A stretch of DNA of 64,000 bases from positions 434,001 to 498,000 of the forward strand of contig JAHLEZ010000002.1 of NCBI GenBank assembly GCA_020726505.1, given 5' to 3'. This DNA is from Leptodontidium sp. MPI-SDFR-AT-0119. Taxonomy: Eukaryota; Ascomycota; Leotiomycetes; Helotiales; Leptodontidiaceae. Positions within the stretch are counted from its first letter, which is position 1. The number at the start of each line of letters is the position of its first letter. The position numbers and the translations under genes were made by a program. Below, piece after piece: positions 1 through 9,032 of this stretch. The notes beneath the pieces were generated by a model. That model had not been told where the DNA came from, did not search any database, and saw only the letters and a list, made by a program, of their open reading frames with translations.

Positions 1-385
1 CACATAAGGTTTAAGAATTGTGGCTGATGCATATTAATAAGCACTAAAATTTGACGCTAAAATATGTAGCGTTTTATGCCCCCCCTGCCCTTCGCACGGC
101 GAAACTCCCGGACTATACAATTTTCGTGTTTAAGTGTCTTCAAAATTTAGAGCCATATTCTTTCCTCACGGATCCTTCCCCTAAGTGCTCCGAAATTTGA
201 TGAGACTTTAATGGTCGCGATTGAACAAGGGGGAACAGCTAAAGCAGCGATCGGTGGCGTGATTGAAATGATCGACAGCATTATCGACTGCAGTCCTTTT
301 CTTATTGCTGACGAGTCACCTTAGGGAGAAATGGTTAAAGAAGAGTAATATATTAACAACAACTTTGTAGACTTGCTAAGGAAAA
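1..385. other. AT-rich left flank of the retrotransposon
   Basis: No convincing gene is visible. The stretch is AT-rich with one C run near position 80. It ends at 381-385 with GAAAA, the left copy of the target-site duplication of the adjacent LTR element. Confidence 0.6.
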
Positions 386-582
386 TGTCGTGCAAGAGCA
401 CGCCTAGAGGCTCCACAGAGGCGAAATTGACGTATTATTGAGGTATGCGCAGTACTGTAATTGATCGTTGTATTCTCTACGTATGGTCTATTCAAGCTCC
501 CTGAATATGGAGGTCGCGGGCGCTTTGGCCATGGTGCCTTTGATTGGGCTCGCTTAGCCGGCCTACCATAACCTGCACGACA
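386..582 (-). repeat. 3' LTR of the copia element
   Basis: 197-bp terminal repeat, TG...CA, identical to the copy at 7684-7880 except for A instead of T at 424 and 426. It is the 3' LTR because the polyprotein reads on the minus strand towards it. Confidence 0.95.
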
Positions 583-593
583 CACCCCCTCGC
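583..593 (-). other. Polypurine tract of the copia element
   Basis: On the minus strand the bases directly before the 3' LTR read GCGAGGGGGTG, a G-rich purine run in the place expected for plus-strand priming. It shows that the sequence just inside the LTR belongs to the element. Confidence 0.75.
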
Positions 594-757
594 CAAGGAC
601 AATACTAAGCTTTGGCGAAGCAAACAAGTGCTCAACAAACATGATAGACAATAGGAAATCGACATCTAATATATAACTGACAATATGAAAGCGACAGACA
701 GTAAGGGAAAATGATAAGCAGTAGCCAAAGCAAACATGCCAAACGTCCAAACGAGAG

Positions 758-763
758 TATATA
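758..763 (+). promoter_or_regulatory. Possible TATA box of the antisense accessory gene
   Basis: TATATA lies 52 bases upstream of the ATG at 815, inside the retrotransposon and on the strand opposite to the element's own transcription. The spacing suits a fungal core promoter, so the gene may have its own transcription start. Confidence 0.4.
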
Positions 764-814
764 GACAACTGCTCCCCCATCGTAACTTCCTTCTGTAAGC
801 ATACCAAATTCAAA

Positions 815-1649
815 ATGGGTCGTGTCTCCGCCGCCAAGTTGGCCGCCCGCGCCTCTCGGCGCTCCAACCTCGCCGCTGCTCGCGCAGCAAAGAAGGTACG
901 TTTCCCTTGTGTTTTACTAATTTGAGATTGGTTCCGACGTTGTCTGAGTCAAAAAGTTGAGAAGTTGGGTGGGTTAGAGTATGCTGACCAGCTGTAACAG
1001 TCTGCCGCCGCTCCTCGCCGCCGCACCCCCTCTCCTGCGCCCCCTCCTGCCGCCCCTGCCACCCCCTCTCGCCGCCGCGCTGAGGCAGGTGCTGATAGGG
1101 AGGTCCCTTGCTCGGCATGCGTCAAAGCTGCCTTGAAAGGTGACCTCCCTGTCAGCATCTGTCAAGATGCCGCTGGCTCGGCTCGGTGCCTTCGGTGCCA
1201 CAGTCAGAATCATGGTTGCGCCGGTCCTGTTGGGCCTGCTGTTGCGGTGGCTTTTGCCGCCTTTTTGGAGGAGAAGCGTGGTGCCTCGCGCACCCGCGTA
1301 AGTTTGACTTTGGTTCTTGTGGTTTTGAGTTTGGCTAACTCTGAGTAGCAGTTGAAATCCCTCCGGGCCGCGGTCCGTGAGGCTCTTGCTGCTCCTGGTA
1401 TGTTTATTCCGTCTTTGCAACAGCTTTAAAGAGACTGACTTTAGTTGTCTAGCCGCTGCCGCCCCCGCCCCCGCCGCTGCCCCTGCCCCCGCCCCCCGCC
1501 CAATCCTCCCACCTGTTCGGGTTGGTGCTGGTGCTGGTGCTGTTGGTGCTGGTGCTGCTGCTGCTGCTGATGGTGCTGGTGGTGTGGCCGCCCGCCGCCG
1601 CCGCATCAAGGAGTTGCTGGTGGAGCTGGTGGACTTGTTGGTGGTTTAG
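815..1649 (+). CDS. Spliced Cys-cluster, Ala/Pro/Arg-rich protein gene antisense inside the copia element
   Basis: Four exons, 815-895, 1001-1297, 1352-1397 and 1453-1649, join in frame to 206 residues. Donors are GTACGT, GTAAGT and GTATGT; acceptors are ACAG, GCAG and CTAG; each intron has a good branch point (GCTGAC, GCTAAC, ACTGAC). Residues 1-27 are basic and Ala-rich. A Pro/Ala/Arg stretch follows, then a six-cysteine cluster at 64-100 with spacing C-x2-C-x13-C-x8-C-x2-C-x6-C, which recalls a Zn2Cys6 motif with a longer first loop. The end has Ala/Pro and Gly/Ala repeats, four arginines and a short hydrophobic helix. A zinc-stabilised nucleic-acid binding role is inference. I do not recognise a named family. 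The gene lies wholly between the polyprotein stop and the 3' LTR, so it travels with the element. Because it is antisense, its introns would not be removed from the element's RNA. Confidence 0.7.
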
Positions 1650-1885
1650 TTCGCGACTTGATAGCGGCTTGGGAACGTGCCCCTTCAGAGTTATGGTTTG
1701 CTACCTTATGAGCAGCTTGGGAACGGGCCCTTATGTACTTGCTTTGCGTTGGTTTGGTTGTGGCTTCGGCCGGAATGGAATTCCTGCCCTCTGACAACTT
1801 GAAAAGAACGTGCTTGACGTGACTGTGCCACCTTGAAAAATACAAAGGAAAACAAAAGAGTGTGTTTTGCAGTAAGGTGCAAGCT

Positions 1886-4800
1886 TCAATTGAGCTCTTC
1901 TACCGACGCCCTAGCATCTTGTAGGTTAAGCAGTGCTAAGAAGGTCTCAAACTTCTGGCGTGGGAGGTTTTTAGTGAGGCCATCAGCGTACATCTCACTA
2001 ATTACTGGGCAGATACGTAACCTCAAAACTGCCTTTTTGGTGCTCCTGGCGTAGCCACATATTCTGAATATCAACGTGCCTGAGCTTAGTCGATATACGC
2101 TGGTTCTCTCCAACTATGAGCCTAATCGTCTGTTGGTTGTCACAGAAGATGTTCCAGGGGCACCCCACATCAAGGTGCATTTCTCTAAAGAGCCTCTGCA
2201 GTGCCATAACCTCCTTTGCAGTTCGCTCCACCCCCAAGAGCTCAGCTTCTGTAGTCGAGGTGGTGACTGTGTCTTGCCTAGATGCTTTCCACAGTATGGC
2301 ACCCCCGAACAAAAGAATGACGAGCCCTTGTGAAGAACGCCTAGTTTCCAAATCATCTGCGAAAGAGGCATCAGACGCTATTACAAGCTGCGTTTCGCGC
2401 TGTTGACAGCTGTAAACGATCCCTAAGAAGCGTGTACCGAACAGGTAACGTATCGTCCAATCGACAGCCTGTAGGTGCTTCTGGCTTGGGTTCGTCAAGA
2501 ATTGCGACAGCTGTGAAGCTGCAAAAGCTACGTCCGGTCTGATCATGACAGCCGTGTACAGGACGGATCCGACCTTTTCTTGGTACTCCTTGATTTGTGC
2601 CTTCGTCGCTTTGCCCGTGTTTTTGACTAGGTCGTAGTACGGCAGAGGGGTGCTCGGGCAGTTGCCATCTACTAAGCTGAATTTCCGGGCCACCTTCTCT
2701 ATGTACGTGTCGTGGACTAACGTGACTGTTCTCGCATGTCTGTCCCGTACAATTCGCACCCCTAGAAACCACTCCACGTCACCCATTACAGTTAGCTCGT
2801 AGGCTTTATTAAGGCCATCGATGATTTTGGCCGCTGCAGCGAGGTTTGACTTGTGGTACAGCACTTGTATGTCGTCTACGTAGAAGGCCACAAACACTGT
2901 GCGCTTGTTGTTTGTAAATATGCAGGGCTCTTCTGCAAGTGGCTCTAGACCAAGGCTTCTGAGTGTAGCTGAGAAGTCGCCATACCATAGGGCTGGGGAG
3001 TCGCGTAGGCCATACAGGGCTCTGTCGATCTTTACAACCATGCCGGGCTGCTTGAAACCGTCAGGAAGGTAACAGTAGACGGGTGCACTTCGTTCGTCTC
3101 GTTCTGCATTAACAAAAGCGTTCACGACGTCGTACTGCTTAACTTCCAAGTCAAATTGGGCTGCCAGGGCCATCGCAACACGAAAAGACCTCGCCGCTAG
3201 TGTGGAGGCGTACGTGGAGAATATGGTGGCATCCTCCTGCAGGTCACCCCTAGCAACGATACGCGATTTGGTGCGTACAAGCTGTCCAGCTGAGTTAACT
3301 TTGTAGGTAAACACCCATTTTAGTGGTATAGGCGTCGTTTTAGCGTCTGCCCTAGGCACGATATGCCAGCATTTCCTAGCCTGGAGGTTCTCTATCTCCT
3401 TGCGTGCGTCCTCTCGGAAGCGTTCTCCCCACGGGTGCTGGTCTAGGTTCTGCCAGTACTTTGGTGCTGTCGGAAGCTTTGCCTGATGTGGTTGTGTTGT
3501 TTCAGAGCTTGCAGTTTCCTGTGCTCTGATCGTTTCACCACTGACTGCAGCTGCAAAGACAGCATGCACAGTTCTATGGTCTTTACCATCTTCTCGCGTC
3601 ACGTCTTCATTCCAGAACGTCGTGGTGAAGGATGCGATTTGCGTATGGTTCTTGTCTTTTTGGTCCATGGACTCGGCGCTTAGGAGCTCCCTTGTCGTGA
3701 AGGAGTATACTCCCGGCCTAATCTTTGACCGTCTATTCAACTGTATTGTCTCTCTGGCTCGCCTTCTCCGCTGAGCTCGAGTGACAGGGTGCAGTTGACT
3801 TTGGTTAGGTGCCTGCAACACTTCGTCTAAGGTCTCTTGAGACATGGTTTCTTTCAACAGGGGTTGTGTTGTTGTCTCTGACGGTGTGTTTTCCAGGAGT
3901 AGTTGTTGTTCTTCCTCTGGCTCGTCGTCGTAATCCTCCTCAGACGAGGTGTTTTCGTGCTGCAGTGCACTTCCTGGGCCTGCACTGGTTGCTTCAGTTT
4001 GGCGCAGTAGTTGACTCTGGCTGTCTCGTGCTCCACTCCAAATTACAACTTGAGGTATTGATTTGCGCGCACCCTCAATCTGGCGTGGTGGTTTCGCACG
4101 TGGGGCACCCCTCCCAGGCTCGATATGTTCGTTTCGTTGTGTCTGGCTTCGAGTCTGTCTTGGTGTGCCTAGGCTTTTTGTTGTTGCCAGAACTTCTGTA
4201 TCGTCCTTGTCAAGCTCCATGTCGTCCCCCGACGTGTTAATTCGTGAATCTAACGGTACTATCTCATTCTGGTGCTCTCGTGGAACAGGCAGTCCCGCCT
4301 CAGCAGTTGCGTGCAGGACTACCTCCGTAGAAACTTCGTCGACTTCCATTAGGTCAGACAGTAGCCTGTTCAATTCAGTACTGTTTTTCGCCTCCGCATG
4401 CTCGTCCCCTACGTGTTCGATGGCTAACTCGGCGTCCCAAGCGGCCTCAGGCTCCGCAAGCATATCAACGACCTGTTTAAGTATCGGCAGTGGTTGGCCG
4501 ACCACTGCCTGCTTGCTGTAGAACTGTGCCTCATCAAAAACAACGTTTCGGGTACGTATTACACGCTTCAGCAGGGGTATCCAGATCCTGTATATGTTGG
4601 TTGCACAGTAGCCAACCAGGTAACCGACGTGCCCCCTTGGGTTGACCTTAAAGCCTCTCTTGTCACGGAGAGCTTGTCGGTCTTTGATCATCGCGTAGGC
4701 TTTGGCGCCATACGCAAAAATGTTGCTCCAGTCAGGTCTCAAATCGACTAACAACCTCTTCACTATGTGTGGATCGTACCACCGAAAATACTGCCTAAAC

Positions 4801-7631
4801 CATGCTTCTAGGACTTCGTTTGGCGACCGCATGGCTCTCCTGGCCAATGGCGACATGTTGTATAAGTATGCAGCCGTCAAAACAGCCTCCGGCCACAGCT
4901 TAGATGGTAGATTGGCGCCTGTCATCATTTTCAAGGCCTTGGCAATTAGCTCCCCACCAGCTCTTTCTGCACCTCCATTTGGCTCATGCGTGTAAACAGG
5001 AGTAGGCTCTAGGTCGATGCCATTGTCTAACGCCCATTGGTCGTACTGGGTCCAGTATCTTGTGTTAATTACAGACGTGTCGTTGTCGGACCTGACTTTG
5101 CATATGGCCAGACCGTATTGGCGTCTGGTCCATACCTCAAATGCTTCAAGCACTCCCATGATTGACTCGTTGGCTTTGCTCGTGAGTGTAAATGCGAAAA
5201 GCTTTCCACTGTATTCGTCCTTAATCAACAATAGCCAGCATGTGCCATTGTAGCCTACAGGGTAGTCAAACAGGTCCCATGCGACTCTGAAGAAAGGTCT
5301 CGGGGACTTGTTGTCTGACTCTCTGCGCGATGGTCGTTGATTTGAGTGTGTTACAGTACAGCTTTCGCATTGTATGCCAGTGATTCCATCGATTTGGACA
5401 TTGCGGGCATGCTTCACAAGAGCTTCCAGGGCCATTTTGCCGAGGTGACCAGCCCGTAAGTGCCACATTTGTGCTGTATCGCTACGGGGCCGTAGGAACC
5501 GGCGGGTTGACTGAAAGGTATGCTTCTTGAGAGGGTGCAGTCGTCTACTGATCGTCGGGTATATCATTACAGCAGGAGATCTACGTGTCTTCATGAATGC
5601 ATGTAGTTGTGGAGAGCGCGAGCAGTTGTCAACAGGCTTGTATTCAAATACCATAAGGTTCCACCTGCGCTGCAGGGTTCTCACTACATGGCTCTCTTCA
5701 GCACTGCCTACGCGCAAAGTCGTGTCAGCACCATTATACCACACCCCCGACTGTGCGAGGAGGCTCTCTGAGATGATGTTAACGTTAAACCCCTCTACAA
5801 CTGCCACATTAGACAGTGTCAGGTCCCTTGTGAACGGTCCGGCAGGTCCATGCATAGCGTTCTCGAAGACACGTGTACCCCTGCCAATGATAGGCAGGCT
5901 TGAGGTGCCCGCGTCAACTGATTCTCCTGTGGTGCGTTTGAAGCTGCCAGGGACTAGTTTATCAATGCTATTGACTAAGTGAGTCGCGCCGCAGTTGTCG
6001 ACAAGAGTGCTGTCTGACAGAGGGTGGCGTTGGAACTCCATGGTACTGTATATGCCAGCGTTAAGAGTGTCGTCCCAGATCATGTCGTCAAGGAGGTTTG
6101 GGTCAAGTACAGCTGCGTTAATGCTCCCTGTTCCTTCCCACGTAGCTTTGCCTTTGTCTTTGTTTCCTGCAGGTGCAGCGGCATCGGCTGTTTTGGCGTT
6201 GGTAGTAGGTTTAGAGGTGCTAGTGCTGTTGGCTCCAGTGATTTTGGCTACTGCAACGTACTTCCAACCTTCTTTGGCTATGGCGGCCTTGAGCTCCCTG
6301 AAGTCTGCAGTCTCCAACTTCTTGCGGGTTGCAGTTACCTCGTCAGCGTTTGGCACATGCTTCATGCCTTCGGTGGTCGTTCCGTCAACTGCATAACGTA
6401 GTCTCCAACACTTGAGCGGCTCAAAGAAGTGCTTGCTGTTCATGCCGCATGGGCATAAGTTACCTTGGCCGCGAGAGCAAGATCTGCTGGAGCTTGCGCC
6501 CGACGCACCATCGTCCATTCCTCCAAGGGTTGAGTATTGACCACCACCCCCTCCTTGACGCCTGGGCTTCCTGAACATGGTGTGCTCTTGGTCTATGCCA
6601 GGGAGCACCTGAATGTAGTCGTCAAGAGTAAAACCATGCTCCTTTCCAAGTTGGTCGTCGCGTATAACTGTGCTGAGGATAGGATTTGCCCAATCAGGGT
6701 GCATGTGAGCTCCCACAGCACGTAACCACTTCTTTAGAGCCACAGTACCCTTGACTTCAGGTATGTCGTACGCTTTGGCATTCCTGTAAGCCTTCAAGAA
6801 GTCCTTCATCCACTGGTTGACGTTGACTTTTCCCTCATGTGCCTCCTTCAAAACCTTGTCGTATTCCGTGACCACCGTTGTAAGGACCGACGATTCTGAT
6901 GGTGCTATGTCGCGCTGAAGTGTGCTAACTAACGTTTGTAAGCTCAGGTCGCTCTTGCCGGCCAGTTCCCTAATCGCAGAGTCCAAAAGCGAATCGTCCA
7001 CCGTTTCGGAGAGCCAGTTGTATAGAGCCATGTACTTGTTGTTTTGGCTCGTCCATTCAGCAAGCGTGTACTGGTACTCCCTGGCTTGTGCTGCGTAGAT
7101 CTGCTGCACCTCTGCAATTGTCGGGTATGGAGGTGGACCAGCTTCTTCTGGACTTGTCCCTCCCATTGGGGCATCTGTCGATATGGCTGGGGTAGGTGTA
7201 GCCCACGCGTTGTCGGACGACTCAGGCGTTGAAGACGGTTGTAGGTTTGCTGCTTTCCAAGCTGCAACATTAGCGTAATACTGGCTCAACTGAGTCTTTG
7301 CAACCTCTTGCGTAGTGCTTTCGAGCGTTGGAGCCTTGGGTCGGTGGTTTGGGATATGGCCTGTCGCAGGAGCGCTGGGGTCTACTATATTTGGTGCACC
7401 TATGAAGCCAGCATGGAATGTCAAGCGCAAGTGCCATGTCGCCCAATCCTTCCGCGCCTTCAAATTGCAGTCCGTAGGTAGCCTAGGAAGTGACATTGTC
7501 GGTTTTGGGTATGTATATAATGATTTCGAAGAGGTTTTGATGATTTGAGGGTTGTTGACGGGCTTTTGAGTACTGCTAGTACGTGTGTAAGGCAGCGGTG
7601 AGAAAGCCTCTGCATGCCTCTGTGGAGCCAC
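1886..7631 (-). CDS. Copia gag-pol polyprotein, one-base frameshift near the C terminus
   Basis: One 1,877-codon frame covers almost the whole polyprotein. In order: a gag region with a CPCG...H...C knuckle near residue 396; a protease with the variant motif VDNCGATH near 543; the integrase zinc domain (HLRAGH and CESC, about 725-750); the integrase core with acidic residues in WDLFDY, RSDND and PNGGAERAG (about 786, 847, 883); reverse transcriptase with KSRIVARGD, ALYGLRDSPALW and YVDD (about 1583); and RNase H with ASDASF, TEAELLG and KLRHVDIQ. The frame stops at 1998 just before the expected ADGLTK block, which continues one base out of frame to a stop at 1886. A surplus A:T pair at 2000-2001 explains the break. 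The first ATG is at 7631; a later in-frame Met at 7496 is a possible start. Confidence 0.92.
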
Positions 7632-7672
7632 GTCGGCGCGTGCATGCGACTGGGAAGCTTTGATAGCTTACG

Positions 7673-7683
7673 GGGCTCATAAC
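7673..7683 (-). other. Primer binding site, half-tRNA-iMet type
   Basis: Just inside the 5' LTR the plus strand reads GGGCTCATAAC. This is the sense sequence of the anticodon arm of initiator tRNA-Met, with anticodon CAT. The element RNA therefore carries its complement, GTTATGAGCCC. Drosophila copia and relatives prime from an internal fragment of initiator tRNA in this way, not from the tRNA 3' end. Confidence 0.8.
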
Positions 7684-7880
7684 TGTCGTGCAAGAGCACG
7701 CCTAGAGGCTCCACAGAGGCGTATTTGACGTATTATTGAGGTATGCGCAGTACTGTAATTGATCGTTGTATTCTCTACGTATGGTCTATTCAAGCTCCCT
7801 GAATATGGAGGTCGCGGGCGCTTTGGCCATGGTGCCTTTGATTGGGCTCGCTTAGCCGGCCTACCATAACCTGCACGACA
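7684..7880 (-). repeat. 5' LTR of the copia element
   Basis: 197-bp terminal repeat, TG...CA, followed by the right copy of the GAAAA duplication at 7881-7885. It differs from the 3' LTR at two bases only. Confidence 0.95.
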
Positions 7881-7885
7881 GAAAA

Positions 7886-8522
7886 TTTTAGGACTCTTAA
7901 AGTATAGATTCGTCTCGTGACAGGGTGCCTCTCGGGACGCAGGGGTGCACGTTAATCATGAAATGAATATAGTCTATTCTGCCTCTTTCTTCCCATTCTT
8001 CCCATTGTTAGTTTCACTCATGCTTTATGCTGCTTGACTTAAATACAGCTCAAGTATTATCTAACTCGACGGACTGTTAAAAACAGGTGATGCAATTGGA
8101 TTTGGTTGTTATTGAGGTTGCCGAACTGCTGATAGACTGTTTTCCTGAAAGTTAATGAGCACAGTAAATGCCAACTAAACATTTACGGAAGCGAGGGATC
8201 TGCGTCATCTTCTGCCACGTATCCTACCACAGGTCTTATTTATAGTCATCAAGAGATCGTGGAGGAATATAAATTAAACCCAATTTTCTTTTTAAATTCC
8301 GCAAAAGAAAAAGATCTTCAGGCCTCGAAGTCTCTCCACTGCGCTTGTAAATCAAGGTCACACACAGAAGTGCTTCCTCAAAACTATCAACACCAAGCGA
8401 AGCGAGAAAACCCCCTCACGAGCATCTCCAAAACCAAGCTGCGCACGATCCGATTCAGCTTTGAGGAAACACACAAGCGAGCCTCGACCACGGGGTACTT
8501 ATCACAGCATTGAAGAGCAACA
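7886..8522. other. Spacer between the retrotransposon and a small Cys-rich frame
   Basis: No recognisable gene. Short open frames here lack family features, and the last 250 bases could be the leader of the small frame at 8523. Confidence 0.5.
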
Positions 8523-8759
8523 ATGTGTCTGAAAGGTCCCATCGAATGCAGCTCCTGTGACTGCAACAAACAGATTAAACCCAGCTATCATGAAATTTGT
8601 TCATTGAATTGCAACAAAGAGACCATACGGCGGACAGACGTGGCAGTCAAATCTGAGTACATTCTATGCAGGGCTTGCTTTCAGCCTCCGAGATTAATAG
8701 GTGTAAAACGAAAGAGCGAGCCTAGAAAAGAGGACCGCGTGATCAGGCAGCGACTTTAG
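8523..8759 (+). CDS. Possible small Cys-rich protein, 78 aa
   Basis: An uninterrupted 78-codon frame starting in a good context (CAACAATG). It encodes eight cysteines, including CSSCDC near the start and CRAC near residue 51, followed by a basic tail. There is no signal peptide, so it is probably intracellular. I do not recognise the family; small MC-starting Cys-rich proteins are common in fungal genomes. The high cysteine content and clean start argue for a gene, the short length argues against, and no intron supports it. It lies 275 bases from the convergent end of the HyuAB gene. Confidence 0.35.
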   Translation: MCLKGPIECSSCDCNKQIKPSYHEICSLNCNKETIRRTDVAVKSEYILCRACFQPPRLIGVKRKSEPRKEDRVIRQRL

Positions 8760-9032
8760 CTGCGAAACTTGGATAAAGGAGTAGAAAAGTTCTCTAAAGA
8801 TTCCTGAGTTGTATCTAGTTCGTGCACAATGCAATCGCGTTAAGCTTTTCTTTGTCATCAGACACGACATGTGTAAGCGCTTTCGATTGTCTAAATGCAC
8901 CAGCGCCATTGAAATACCGTCAAATTGCCATGATTTTGTACTTAGTGAGTTTCTAGTGAAGAAGGATATTTTCGATGGTGGTGATTGTGAGTTTTGATTC
9001 TGAAGATGATGCGTTCTTGAATAACGTAAGAT

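Larger units (their letters stand above)
386..7880 (-). mobile_element. Complete Ty1/copia LTR retrotransposon carrying an extra antisense gene
   Basis: A 7,495-bp element read on the minus strand. Two 197-bp direct repeats (386-582 and 7684-7880) begin TG and end CA, with perfect 9-bp inverted tips TGTCGTGCA/TGCACGACA. They are flanked by the 5-bp duplication GAAAA at 381-385 and 7881-7885. The LTRs differ at only two positions (A424/A426 against T7722/T7724), so the insertion is young. Inside, in element order, are a primer binding site next to the 5' LTR, a gag-protease-integrase-RT-RNase H polyprotein (the copia order, integrase before RT), a 1.3-kb region with an oppositely oriented spliced gene, and a G-rich polypurine tract next to the 3' LTR. 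The matching duplication, primer site and tract show that the whole interval moved as one unit. Confidence 0.95.

Noticed and set aside
974..1609. A 211-codon Ala/Pro/Arg-rich frame on the minus strand, in the sense direction of the copia element
   Set aside because: It is the mirror of GC-rich repeat codons in the plus-strand gene. The plus strand has matching splice sites, a cysteine motif and consistent phases; the minus frame has none.
1990..2010. Programmed ribosomal frameshift in the copia polyprotein
   Set aside because: It is at the extreme end of RNase H, without a slippery heptamer. Copia elements usually use a single frame, so a point indel is simpler.
386..7880. Repeat-induced point mutation of the retrotransposon
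   Set aside because: The polyprotein is an uninterrupted 1,877-codon frame and the two LTR differences are A/T changes, so there is no C-to-T mutation load.
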